From DASWLF01 sp963768765 (GTDB lineage: Bacteria > Desulfobacterota > Desulfobaccia > Desulfobaccales > 0-14-0-80-60-11): a stretch of 64,000 nt of DNA. The notes below the pieces were generated by a model that saw only the letters and a list, made by a program, of their open reading frames with translations, was not told the origin of the DNA and did no database searches. Positions 46,852 through 55,817 of the stretch are shown here, piece by piece; position 1 is the first letter of the stretch; each line of letters begins with the position of its first letter. The position numbers and the translations under genes were made by a program. The DNA lies in NCBI GenBank assembly GCA_963768765.1, contig CAVYJK010000020.1, positions 124,001-188,000 of the forward strand. Direction: 5' to 3'.

Positions 46852-47688
46852 CTACTCCTTAGAGGAGGCTGCGGTGGGCGGAGAAGCGGGCGCCGGGGCT
46901 TCCGCTCCCGGCTCGAAATAATAGCCGCCGGGCTTGAGTCCCCGGCCGGAGGGAGAAAAAATGCGGAACTGGGCCCAGCCCAGTTTCTGCAAGACGAATT
47001 TCGCCGAAGTGACCAGGACCCCCAGGCCGTATTTCACGCTGCGGGGAAAGTTGATGGAAGAGGCCTCGGCGAAATAGCGGGTGGGACAGGAGACTTCCCC
47101 CACAGGGAAATCAAAGAATATGATCTGGGCCAGCATTTCGTTGTCGAAGACGAAGTCGTCGGAGTTCTCCAGCAGCGGCAGGCTCTCCAGGACCCGGCGG
47201 GAGAAGGCCCGGAAGCCGGTGTGGTATTCGGATAGCTTGGCCCCCAGCAGCAGGTTCTGGAACAGGGTGAGGATGCGGTTGAACAGGTACTTGTAAAACG
47301 GCATGCCTCCCTGCCGGGCCCGACCCCCCAGGATGCGGGAGCCGATGGCCACCTCGTATTCGCCGCTGGCCACCAGGCCGGCCAGGGCCGGGATGATTTT
47401 GGGGGAGTACTGATAATCCGGGTGCACCATGACGACGATATCGGCCCCCGATTTCAAGGCCTCGGCGTAGCAGGTCTTCTGGTTGCGGCCGTATCCCAGG
47501 TTGCGTTCGTGGACAAAACAGCGGATGCCCAGACGCCGGGCCACTTCGATGGTTTGGTCCTGGGAGGCGTCGTCCACCAGCAAGACCTCATCCACCACGT
47601 CAAGAGGGATATCTTGAAAGGTGCGCTCCAAGGTCTTGGCCGCATTGTAGGCAGGCAGGACCACCAGGACTTTTTTTTCAGCCAACAT
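46852..47688 (-). CDS. GT2 glycosyltransferase, polyprenyl-phosphate mannosyl/glucosyltransferase-like
   Basis: This 278-residue GT-A protein starts VLVVLPAYNAAKTLERTFQ, with EVLLVDDASQDQT and MVHPDYQYSPK (DxD-like). These are typical of DPM1-type transferases that load a sugar onto undecaprenyl phosphate. It lacks C-terminal membrane helices, unlike GtrB. The C-terminal 30 residues are Pro/Ala-rich. It converges on the deacetylase-like gene. Confidence 0.82.
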   Translation of the reverse strand: MLAEKKVLVVLPAYNAAKTLERTFQDIPLDVVDEVLLVDDASQDQTIEVARRLGIRCFVHERNLGYGRNQKTCYAEALKSGADIVVMVHPDYQYSPKIIPALAGLVASGEYEVAIGSRILGGRARQGGMPFYKYLFNRILTLFQNLLLGAKLSEYHTGFRAFSRRVLESLPLLENSDDFVFDNEMLAQIIFFDFPVGEVSCPTRYFAEASSINFPRSVKYGLGVLVTSAKFVLQKLGWAQFRIFSPSGRGLKPGGYYFEPGAEAPAPASPPTAASSKE

Positions 47689-48307
47689 TGCTTTTATTTC
47701 TCCCAGGTGTTTGCTATAATATGCACCCAGAGATTGGGGAGGTAGATTCGGTCGAGAGAACCTGGCGAAATGGCCAGGGTAGGCAATTCAGGGCAACCTC
47801 CGGATCTCCGAGGTGGAAGGCGGATGCCGGTGCTATCCAGCCAATCAACGATCGCACCCTTGCTTACTCCCAGTGACTCCCTTCTTAAAATTCATACCGT
47901 GAATTTCCGCAAAATGCAAACTGTGAAACGAACCTTGGTTGCAGTGCCGCCAGGTGGCCTTGCCGGGGAGAAATCGGCCCATGAGCTCCTTTGACAAGAT
48001 TAGCTGGATCTTCTTCGGCGCCGCTCCCGCCCCAGTGGCCCTTCTCCATCCTCACTTCATCCCGGAGCCCGGGGCAAGAACCCACCTGTTTTCGGGATCG
48101 TGGTGTTTCCTGGGCCGGTTGGCAGCCACTGCCAACAGCTGGTTTTCCCACCTTTTCCTGGACCTGGTTTCCCGGAGAACGGGAAATCCGGAAGAATCTG
48201 CGGCAATTGCCCCTCAAGCGGGTTTAAGTTGTTCCCCCTTTGGACCGAATCTAAGCTCAAATTCATGGCTTATGGGGCTGGCCGCGGAGAAAAATTAAAT
48301 TACGGCC
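47689..48307. other. 619-bp stretch without a recognised gene
   Basis: Short open frames exist on both strands but none has a good start signal, a recognisable family or consistent codon use. Several small inverted repeats are present (for example ccaactgcc-type sequence around 48120-48150). It probably contains promoters for the divergent neighbours. Confidence 0.5.
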
Positions 48308-49642
48308 ATGACCAAACAGACAGCGCCCACACCCTTACACCCCTTGAAGGTGGCCTTGCTGCTGCTGGCGGTGCCGGTTCTCATCTTCTGGCGGCCCATT
48401 TTCTTTTATATCATGGATGACTGGACCGCCCTCATCCAGATGGCGCAGCTCCCCTTCGAGCAGTACCTGGTCAGCCCCGACGGCGAGCAGTGGTTTCCCT
48501 TCTTTCACCTGGTCTTTTACGGCCTGGTAAAAGCCGCGGGTGAAAGGTATTCTCTGTTGGTATTGATCAATTGCCTGGGCACCGGGGTCAATGCCTTTCT
48601 GCTTTACCTCTTTTTCCGGCGGCATTTTCGGTGGGGCCTGGCGTTGACCTTGAGCCTGTTTTATGCCGGGGCCGCGGTGCATCACGCCGTTGCCTGGAAC
48701 GGCTTCTACGTGGGCTACCTTCTCAGCCTGGGCTTCTTTTTAGGAGCCCTGCTGCTCACCGATAGCTATCTCAAGTCCCCCACCGGGGCCGCGCTTTGGG
48801 GCATCGGCCTCTTGGCCGGGCTCTCGGTACTTTCGCACAATTATCCCCTCACCGGCCTGGCCGCCCTGCCGCTTTACGCCCTGATCCTGGGAGAGGGGGA
48901 CCGGCGGCAGAAGTTCTGGCCCCTGGCCCTGGTGGTGGGCGCGGTGTACCTGATCTTTGCCGCGGGCTATCTTAAGTTCGCCGGGGTCTCCGCCGCCTCC
49001 AGCCACAATCACCAGGTGTTTTCCGGCCTGCCGGGCCCTGCTTACCTGGTGCATCTGGTTTACGGAGCCTGGCTTTCGCCGTTTTTTTATCTGTTCTGGG
49101 GGCATTACCACTTTCCCGTGGCGGCCTACGTGGCCGGCGTCAGCCTCATGATCACAAGCCTGGCGGTGGTCTGGCACTGGGGCGGCACCCCGGAAAGGCG
49201 GCTGGTGCTGTGGGCCCTCGCAGCCAATGTCCTGCCTTTTGTGCTGGTGTCCTTGACCCGGTACCAACGCTCCGTAAACCAGGCCTTCGTGGCCCGCTAC
49301 GGGATCTTCACCCTCATCGGGGCCTTGATCCTGGTGGGCACCGCCTGGCAGCTTTTGAACGACCGGATGCCCCAGAAGCTCTGGTTTCACCTGCTCACCC
49401 TGGCCTTGCTGGCGGTGATGGCCTATGGGCAGATTTTCAGCCTGCCCCGCTGGCACGATAAGTATCTGGAGATGAGCCGGGCGGCCAGGAGCTGCTACCA
49501 GAAGCTCAACCGCGAATCTGATGCCGGGGCCATTCCCGCGGAGGAATACCGGAAGTTTTGTCCCACGGCCCACCCGGCCCTCAGTCGCAGCCAGGCGGCG
49601 GCCATTCGCCGGTTTTTAAATGGCTCCCGGGAGCGGTCATGA
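48308..49642 (+). CDS. Polytopic membrane protein of GT-C-like topology
   Basis: This 444-residue protein has about 10-11 membrane helices. Near the N-terminus FFYIMDDWTALIQMA holds an Asp-Asp after the first helix, the position of the catalytic acid in GT-C enzymes such as PMT/ArnT. The C-terminal 60 residues are soluble. It could transfer a lipid-linked sugar, working with the polyprenyl-sugar GT2 next door. Family not firmly recognised. Confidence 0.6.
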   Translation: MTKQTAPTPLHPLKVALLLLAVPVLIFWRPIFFYIMDDWTALIQMAQLPFEQYLVSPDGEQWFPFFHLVFYGLVKAAGERYSLLVLINCLGTGVNAFLLYLFFRRHFRWGLALTLSLFYAGAAVHHAVAWNGFYVGYLLSLGFFLGALLLTDSYLKSPTGAALWGIGLLAGLSVLSHNYPLTGLAALPLYALILGEGDRRQKFWPLALVVGAVYLIFAAGYLKFAGVSAASSHNHQVFSGLPGPAYLVHLVYGAWLSPFFYLFWGHYHFPVAAYVAGVSLMITSLAVVWHWGGTPERRLVLWALAANVLPFVLVSLTRYQRSVNQAFVARYGIFTLIGALILVGTAWQLLNDRMPQKLWFHLLTLALLAVMAYGQIFSLPRWHDKYLEMSRAARSCYQKLNRESDAGAIPAEEYRKFCPTAHPALSRSQAAAIRRFLNGSRERS

Positions 49643-50140
49643 CTTCAGCCGCTAATTCGCCGGTCCTCGGCATAAGCTATGTCGGGTACCGAAAGGTTCC
49701 TGGCGTACTGCTGCGAGAAGACGCCTTAACCTTGGCTGCGTTTCTCCGGTCTAATTTGCTATCCTGGGCTTTGTCAGCCAAAGGCCTTGACTTTTCTCGT
49801 TTTACAGATAAAGAATATCACCGAGAGCCGAGGCGCAAGGGCGCGGCCTGCAAGTCCGGGGGCAGGAGTGTTGGGCTCCAGAAGGGAAACTTTTTTGGGG
49901 GATTACCTCTTAATGCTGGGTAACTTTGAAAAAAGGTGCTATACTTCCTAAAATTTTAGCAGAAAATGCATATCGTTTAAAAGAGTTATGGCAAAAATGA
50001 GCGGGGGTGTGGTACGATAACCCCAGGATTTACTTAAAATGTCAGTTTGTTTGCCAGGATGGTAAATCTCATTGACATTTTATCAAGATAGAAATAAAAA
50101 GGTGTAAACCTACCGGAGGGGGAGGGGGTAGAATCCTTTT
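49643..50140. other. 498-bp AT-richer gap before the SPT-like operon
   Basis: An open frame from 49639 to 49923 has no recognisable family and poor codon use; I do not call it. The last 200 bases are AT-rich and hold a promoter candidate (50072-50100). Confidence 0.5.
50072..50100 (+). promoter_or_regulatory. Sigma-70-type promoter candidate for the SPT-like operon
   Basis: TTGACA at 50072-50077, a 17-base spacer, then TAAAAA at 50095-50100. The start codon of the first gene is at 50141. The -35 is consensus and the -10 is weak. Confidence 0.45.
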
Positions 50141-51439
50141 ATGTCACTAAGAAACCGCTGCCAACCTTTTGCTCTTATGGTCCAAGACGCCAAGGAACAA
50201 GGGTTCTACCCTTACTTCCGGCCCATCGAACGATCTTGGGGCACAGAAGTGGAGGTGTCGGGCCGGCGTCTGATTATGATTGGGTCCAATGACTATCTGG
50301 GGTTTACGCATGATCCCAGGGTGATGGAGGCCACGGCTAAGGCTGCGCGCCGCTGGGGAAGCGGTCCCGGCGGTTCTCGGTTTCTGTGCGGCAACTTGAC
50401 CTTGCACGAAGCCCTGGAGGAGCGCCTGGCTGCCTTTGTGGGCAAGAAAAAGGCCGTGGTTCATGCCACCGGGTTCACCACCAACCTGGGGGCCATCGCC
50501 TGCATGCTTACTCCCCAGGATATGATTGTGTGCGACCGGGAAAACCACGCCAGCATCTTTGAGGGCTGCCAGGCCTCCAGAGCCCGGCTCATCCCCTTCG
50601 CGCACAACGACGCCCAGGCGGCGGCCCGGAAGTTGGCCGCGGCCCGCCAGAAAAACGCCAACGGCTGCGTGCTCCTGATTACCGAAGGGGTGTTCAGCAT
50701 GTCCGGCGATATGGCGCCCCTGGATGAGCTGGTGGCGCTGAAGAAGACCTACCCTGACTTGCTGCTCTACCTGGACGACGCCCACGGGTTGGGAGTGATG
50801 GGGCGCGGGGGACGGGGGACGGCCGATCATTTCAGGCTCACGGCGGAAATCGATTTTATCATGGGCACTTTCAGCAAGGCCTTGGCTTCCATCGGCGGCT
50901 TTATCGCCGCGGACGACGAAGCGGTGCTGGAGTATCTGCGGCACCATTCCAAGCCCCTGATCTTTTCCGCGGCGTTGCCAGCCAGCAATGCGGCCACCGT
51001 TTTGGCCTGCCTGGATATCTTGGAAAAAGACCCGGACCGGGTACCCCGCCTGTGGGAAATCACCCGGCACGTCCATGCGGGCTACCGGGAAATGGGACTC
51101 GTCACGCGGCATTCCAAGACGCCCATTATCCCCATTTACATCGGCTCGGAAGAGAAGGCCTTCATGTTTGCCCGGGAAATGTTCGAAAACGGCGTGTTCG
51201 CCCTGCCCGCCATTTATCCCGCCGTACCCCGGGGTCAGGCGGTGATTCGCACCGCTTACATGAGCACGCATAAAAAGAGTCAGATCGACTACGTCCTGGA
51301 AGTCCTGGAGCGGCTGGCCAAAAAGCACCGCATCCGGGCTTGCGACCTTGCTCAGCCGGAACCCTTCCTGGAAGAGGACGATTACTCCGCCACCTTCCCC
51401 AGTCAACCCGGCTCAGCGGTCAGCATGATCGGCGAGTGA
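50141..51439 (+). CDS. Alpha-oxoamine synthase, serine palmitoyltransferase-like
   Basis: This 432-residue PLP enzyme condenses an amino acid with an acyl thioester. The order GTEVEVSGRRLIMIGSNDYLG, GSGPGGSRFLCGN, D213-A-H215 in YLDDAHGLGVMG and PLP-lysine K246 in GTFSKALASIGGF is that of the AOS family. The MIGSNDYLGxTxDPRV version and the PYFRPIE start are closest to bacterial serine palmitoyltransferases rather than BioF or Kbl. SPT makes 3-ketosphinganine from serine and palmitoyl thioester. The 35-residue C-terminal tail is unusual. It leads a tight gene set with export genes; no ACP or ketoreductase is adjacent. Confidence 0.82.
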   Translation: MSLRNRCQPFALMVQDAKEQGFYPYFRPIERSWGTEVEVSGRRLIMIGSNDYLGFTHDPRVMEATAKAARRWGSGPGGSRFLCGNLTLHEALEERLAAFVGKKKAVVHATGFTTNLGAIACMLTPQDMIVCDRENHASIFEGCQASRARLIPFAHNDAQAAARKLAAARQKNANGCVLLITEGVFSMSGDMAPLDELVALKKTYPDLLLYLDDAHGLGVMGRGGRGTADHFRLTAEIDFIMGTFSKALASIGGFIAADDEAVLEYLRHHSKPLIFSAALPASNAATVLACLDILEKDPDRVPRLWEITRHVHAGYREMGLVTRHSKTPIIPIYIGSEEKAFMFAREMFENGVFALPAIYPAVPRGQAVIRTAYMSTHKKSQIDYVLEVLERLAKKHRIRACDLAQPEPFLEEDDYSATFPSQPGSAVSMIGE

Positions 51440-51447
51440 AGGTGACC

Positions 51448-52641
51448 ATGGTGGAGGCCGCTCCGTTGAGGCTTAATGACCTCTTGTGCGTAAGTGTCCG
51501 TCAGGTGATGCGCCACCGGCGCCGCTATCTGGGGGTGGTTTTGGCCATCGCCCTGGGCGTGGCCGGGTTCATGACCGTTATTACCATGAGCCGGGAGGTC
51601 AAGAAGAATTTTAACGAGAATCTGGACCTCATTGGCGGCGTCACGGTGGTCCGGGTCTATTTCGACAACCAGAGATCCTACCGCCCCCAATGGTTCCGGG
51701 ATCGGACCCTGGCGGCCCTGGTCCACACCCAGGGGATCAAGGAACTGAGCCTCACCGCGGTGAAAAACGGCGAGGCCAACTATCACGGACAGCGGTACGG
51801 CTTTATGGCCCTGGCCGTGGACGAAGCCTTCTGGCAGGTCCGCAGCTTCTGGGCCCAGCGCGGCAGACTGTTCGGTCCCGAGGAAGTTTCCGGCCGCCAG
51901 CGAGTCTGCGTCCTGGGCGCCGAATTAGCTAAAAAGATTTTCGGCACCCAGAACATCGTGGGCCAGTCCCTGGAAATCAACCATGAAATATACCGGGTGT
52001 CCGGAATCCTGGGTGGGGTAACGGACAGCGGGCTGGCCAATTCCGCCTATTTGCCTCTCACCACCGCCAAGGACCGGATGGCGGGCCGTCTGCTCACTGA
52101 CCGTCTCTATGTCCGCTGCCTGACCTGGGACGATGTGGCCCAGGTGGCGGCCGCCCTCCCCAAGGTGATCGGCTCCCACCAGTCGCCCGAAGAGCTGCAC
52201 GTGGAGGTGTCTTGGGAAGGTTTGAAAAGGGTGCTGCAACTGGCCTGGTGGATCGAGTTCCTGATATATCTGGCCATCAGCGCCACCTTCATTCTGGGAG
52301 GCGTGGGCATCTGGAACGTGATGATGGCCGCGGTCACCTCCCGCACCCGGGAAATCGGCTTGAAGAAGGCCATGGGAGCGGAGGATAAGGATATCCTGGC
52401 CCAGTTCCTTTCCGAGGCTCTCTGTCTCAGCGGAGTGGCGGCCCTGTTGGGCGCGGGTCTGGGGCGGATCATGATGGAGATCATGGGGGTCATGATCGGC
52501 AGCCGCCCCCCGGAAAATCTCTTTTTCTTCGGCCTGTGCCTGGGGTTCGTGTTTGCCATAATTTTGGGGGTGGGAGCCGGGCTCTACCCCTCACTCCGGG
52601 CCAGCCGCATGGAAGTGGTGTCGGCTATCCGCTATGAATAA
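51448..52641 (+). CDS. MacB-type ABC transporter permease (FtsX-like)
   Basis: This 397-residue protein has one N-terminal membrane helix (YLGVVLAIALGVAGFMTVIT), a large periplasmic MacB_PCD domain (about residues 55-270) and three C-terminal helices. The late motif TSRTREIGLKKAMGA is typical of MacB/LolC-type permeases. Such permeases push substrates from the periplasm rather than across the inner membrane. I chose ATG 51448 after gaaggtg; GTG 51436 is possible. It overlaps the ATPase by 8 bp. Confidence 0.88.
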   Translation: MVEAAPLRLNDLLCVSVRQVMRHRRRYLGVVLAIALGVAGFMTVITMSREVKKNFNENLDLIGGVTVVRVYFDNQRSYRPQWFRDRTLAALVHTQGIKELSLTAVKNGEANYHGQRYGFMALAVDEAFWQVRSFWAQRGRLFGPEEVSGRQRVCVLGAELAKKIFGTQNIVGQSLEINHEIYRVSGILGGVTDSGLANSAYLPLTTAKDRMAGRLLTDRLYVRCLTWDDVAQVAAALPKVIGSHQSPEELHVEVSWEGLKRVLQLAWWIEFLIYLAISATFILGGVGIWNVMMAAVTSRTREIGLKKAMGAEDKDILAQFLSEALCLSGVAALLGAGLGRIMMEIMGVMIGSRPPENLFFFGLCLGFVFAIILGVGAGLYPSLRASRMEVVSAIRYE

Positions 52642-53341
52642 TCTGGTCACCCCAGCCAGACAAAACGGCGCCCTGATCCAGGTCTCCGACCTCTGCAAAT
52701 CTTACGATAACAGCACCGGTATCATCCATGTGCTCCGGGACGTCAACCTGCGGGTGTACCCCGGAGAGATCGTGGCGGTGATGGGTCCCTCCGGCTCCGG
52801 CAAATCCACCTTCTTGTTCATCCTGGGCATCTTCCTCCAGCCGACCCGGGGCTCATATTTTCTGGGAGGAGAAGACGTCCTCGCCCTGGGGCGCAATGCC
52901 CAGGCCGAATTCCGGCGTCGGCGAGTGGGATTCGTCTTCCAGAGTTGCGACCTGCTGGAAAACTCCACCGTTTATGAAAACCTGGAGTTTCCGTTGATTT
53001 ACGCCGGGGTGGATCGCAAAGAGCGTCCGGCCCGCATCGCTGCCGCCCTGGATAAAGTAAACCTGGCGCATCGGATCAACCATTCCTCCAACCGCCTGTC
53101 CGGAGGCGAGCGCCAGCGGGTGGCGGTGGCCCGGGCCCTGGTAAACCAGCCGCAGGTTATCCTGGCGGACGAACCCACCGGTCAGCTGGACCGGAGCCAC
53201 GGCCACCTTATCATAGACCATTTCGGAGAAATCGTCAGTGACGGCAGGACTTCCGTTGTGCTGGTCACCCACGACCCCGATATGGCGGCCAGGTGCACCC
53301 GGGTCTGTTCATTGCAGGATGGCGTCCTCTGTGAACAATGA
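52634..53341 (+). CDS. ABC transporter ATP-binding protein (MacB/LolD-like)
   Basis: This 235-residue ATPase has Walker A GPSGSGKST at 51-59, the signature LSGGERQRVAVARAL and Walker B VILADEPTGQLD. The subfamily mark DEPTGxLD is typical of MacB and LolD ATPases that energise type VII ABC permeases. It overlaps the permease and the next gene, so subunit levels are coupled. Confidence 0.93.
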   Translation: MNNLVTPARQNGALIQVSDLCKSYDNSTGIIHVLRDVNLRVYPGEIVAVMGPSGSGKSTFLFILGIFLQPTRGSYFLGGEDVLALGRNAQAEFRRRRVGFVFQSCDLLENSTVYENLEFPLIYAGVDRKERPARIAAALDKVNLAHRINHSSNRLSGGERQRVAVARALVNQPQVILADEPTGQLDRSHGHLIIDHFGEIVSDGRTSVVLVTHDPDMAARCTRVCSLQDGVLCEQ

Positions 53342-54855
53342 CCAAAGGGAACGGGATACTTCAAGCTAGAATGGCCATGCTGGTAACGGCCATTTCCCCC
53401 CACGCCTTCAGCGCCGACCGTCCATCTGAATTTAGTCTCCGGTTTTCGTCATTTTCTTTCCAGAGACCAATTACCGCGGTCAAAAGCATCTTCCTCATGC
53501 TGATTATTGCAACCTGGGCATTGCTGGGCCTTTCCGGGTCCACCGCCGGGGCCGAGGCGGTGCCCGACGGCAAGACGGCAGTGGGCTTGGTAAGTTTTGA
53601 GGAGGCGGTAAGGATCGCCCTGCGGCAGTCGCCATATTTCACCCAGAGCAACCTGGAAATCGATGTCAAACGCCTGGACGAGTCCGACAGCCGGTATGGC
53701 CTGATCCCCACGGTGTCATTTCGCACCCGCTATTATGTAAACCGCCCCACCACCAATAACATAGCCGTGATCACCACGGGTACCAACGCACCGGTGGTGG
53801 TGAATCAGTCCTCGGTCCCCCAAGCCTATTCCTTGGAATTTTACAGCGACACCTATAACCCCTTTGAGGCTTATTTCTCATTGCAGGCTCGGAAATTGAT
53901 AACCAGGATCGCCATCTTCGCCCACATGCAGGTAATTTCCGCGGGAATCCACCGTCTTGGCAAGATGTTCCTGGATCTGGAAACCTATAAACGATTGGCC
54001 GAGTTTCAGGGCGAACTTGTTGAACTGGCCCGCAAGAATCTGGATTATTTCGAAAACCGCGCCAGTTTGGGAACCACCACCTCCCTGGAAGTCAGGGTGG
54101 CGACTCAAGATTTGGAGGTGGCGAAGGCGGAGCAAGAGCGGATTGCAGCTTCCCAAAAAAGGACTATGGAAAACTTGAAAGCCTTTTTGGGAATTAAAGA
54201 GGGGGAGGTTTCGCCGGACTTGCGCGAGGTTCGCCGCCAAGTACTGGGAAACTTCGACGCCAATACCGTCACCCTGGACCAGGCGCGGGCCAGGTCCTGG
54301 GACCTCAAGATTAATGAAATAAAGAAAAAACTACAGGAGTATAAGATCACCTTAGCTAAGACCAGACTCCTGCCAGAATTTTTTGCCGGGGCGCGAACTC
54401 CCGATCCGCTTAGCATATCTTCAGGTAGCAGCCGGGATTTCTTTTTCTCCCTGGGTCTGCAATTGCCGGTTTGGGATGGATTCAAGCGGTATCGCGATAT
54501 TTCTCGACAAAAAGTCATTTTAAAGGAATATAATTCGGAAACTGAGGGCCAGGAACTGGATTTGCGGGATAAATGGATGGCCGCTCTGGAAGACATCCGC
54601 AGTAACGCGGCCGCCCAAAAACTGGCCCAATCTCAGGAAGAATTGGCCCGACTCAAAGAACGCCAAAGTGAAATTCGCTACCACTCCGGAAAAGAACCTC
54701 TTCCGGTCTTGATAGAAGGGCGCAAAGGAGTCCTCGAAGCTCAAAAAAACACTGCCGTAAAGTCCCTGGGGTATTACGAGGCCATTTTGGCCCTGCGCCA
54801 AACCTCTGGAGATTTAGGTTACAGCTATGTGGATCCGAGTTCCTGGCAGAATTAG
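53338..54855 (+). CDS. TolC-like outer membrane efflux protein
   Basis: This protein of up to 505 residues has the long alternating helical pattern of TolC/OEP proteins (repeats around FEEAVRIALRQSPYFTQSNL and LARKNLDYFENRASLGTTTS). The annotated start overlaps the ATPase by 4 bp, but the export signal lies at residues 60-77 (LMLIIATWALLGLSGSTAG), so the true start may be later. Codon use is clearly more AT-rich than its neighbours, which could mean separate acquisition. It would provide the outer membrane exit. Confidence 0.82.
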   Translation: MTKGNGILQARMAMLVTAISPHAFSADRPSEFSLRFSSFSFQRPITAVKSIFLMLIIATWALLGLSGSTAGAEAVPDGKTAVGLVSFEEAVRIALRQSPYFTQSNLEIDVKRLDESDSRYGLIPTVSFRTRYYVNRPTTNNIAVITTGTNAPVVVNQSSVPQAYSLEFYSDTYNPFEAYFSLQARKLITRIAIFAHMQVISAGIHRLGKMFLDLETYKRLAEFQGELVELARKNLDYFENRASLGTTTSLEVRVATQDLEVAKAEQERIAASQKRTMENLKAFLGIKEGEVSPDLREVRRQVLGNFDANTVTLDQARARSWDLKINEIKKKLQEYKITLAKTRLLPEFFAGARTPDPLSISSGSSRDFFFSLGLQLPVWDGFKRYRDISRQKVILKEYNSETEGQELDLRDKWMAALEDIRSNAAAQKLAQSQEELARLKERQSEIRYHSGKEPLPVLIEGRKGVLEAQKNTAVKSLGYYEAILALRQTSGDLGYSYVDPSSWQN

Positions 54856-55804
54856 ATCGCTCCTGACCCTGGGGGGGCTACTGGCCTTGGTTTTGGTGGT
54901 GCTGGCTGCTGGCCCAGCATTGGCGAGCAAGAAGGGAGAGGTGCAGAGGGAGGCGCCCCCGCCCCCGCCCCCGCCGCCTGAGGCTGAAATCATTTTCACC
55001 GGCAAATTGTTCTCTTCCCTCAAGCGCCGGGTGGATCTGCCCTTCAAAGGGATAATCACGGACCTCCTGGTCGAATCCGGGCAAAAGGTGGAAGCCGGAG
55101 CGGTCCTGGCGAAATATCGCCTGACCCCGGAAGCCATCCTGGCCATCCGGCAGCGCCTTTTCCCTCCCCAGGTCTCGGAAGGGGAAGTGAAGTTGGCCGA
55201 GGTAGAGCGCAGCCTGACTCCCCTTATGGACCGGAAGAAGGAATTGACCCAGCTGTTGCAGAAAAAATTGGCCCCTGCCGAAGCCCTGAGCCAGATGAAC
55301 CGGGACATCCAACTGGTGACCAAGGAGCAGGGGACCTTGAAAGAGCGCCTGCGTCAGGACCGCCAGAACCTCCAATTGGATCAGGCCCTGTTAAAGCAGC
55401 AGCTGGGCTACTCCGTGAAGAGTGGGCAGATTCCCCCGGAAGCCGCCCTGACTGCGCCCATCGGGGGCTACGTGCTTTGGATCAGTCCGGAGTTGCAGCC
55501 AGGCGCAGAGCTGCCGCCTACTCCGGGAGTCTTCCAGGTAGGGGTGATGGACCCCATGCTGGTTCGGGCTCAGGCCTTCGAAATCGAGGCCCTGCAGATC
55601 CAACCGGGGGAAGAGGCGGAGGTGACCCTGGAGTCCTTGCCCGGGCGCAAGTTCGCAGCCAAGGTGAGCCGCATCTCGTGGGCCTCCCTGAGCCCGGGCC
55701 TGGACCAACCCTCCTACTATGACGTGGAGTTACGAGTGCCAAATCCCGACCTCGTTCTGAAGGAGGGTTTAAAGGCTCGCATCGTCTTCAAAAAATCGCA
55801 GTAA
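54827..55804 (+). CDS. Membrane fusion protein (HlyD/MacA-like periplasmic adaptor)
   Basis: This 325-residue protein has an N-terminal signal or anchor, a proline run (eight Pro at about 44-51), then the barrel-sandwich segment FKGIITDLLVESGQKVEAGA. A coiled-coil helical hairpin (about residues 120-185) and the second half of the barrel follow. It bridges MacB-type permeases to TolC. Its start overlaps the TolC-like gene by 29 bp. Confidence 0.86.
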   Translation: MWIRVPGRIRSLLTLGGLLALVLVVLAAGPALASKKGEVQREAPPPPPPPPEAEIIFTGKLFSSLKRRVDLPFKGIITDLLVESGQKVEAGAVLAKYRLTPEAILAIRQRLFPPQVSEGEVKLAEVERSLTPLMDRKKELTQLLQKKLAPAEALSQMNRDIQLVTKEQGTLKERLRQDRQNLQLDQALLKQQLGYSVKSGQIPPEAALTAPIGGYVLWISPELQPGAELPPTPGVFQVGVMDPMLVRAQAFEIEALQIQPGEEAEVTLESLPGRKFAAKVSRISWASLSPGLDQPSYYDVELRVPNPDLVLKEGLKARIVFKKSQ

Positions 55805-55817
55805 CGAGGTTAAAGTC

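Noticed and set aside
49639..49923. Protein gene of 94 codons after the membrane protein
   Set aside because: Overlaps the stop of the previous gene, composition unlike neighbours, no recognisable family.
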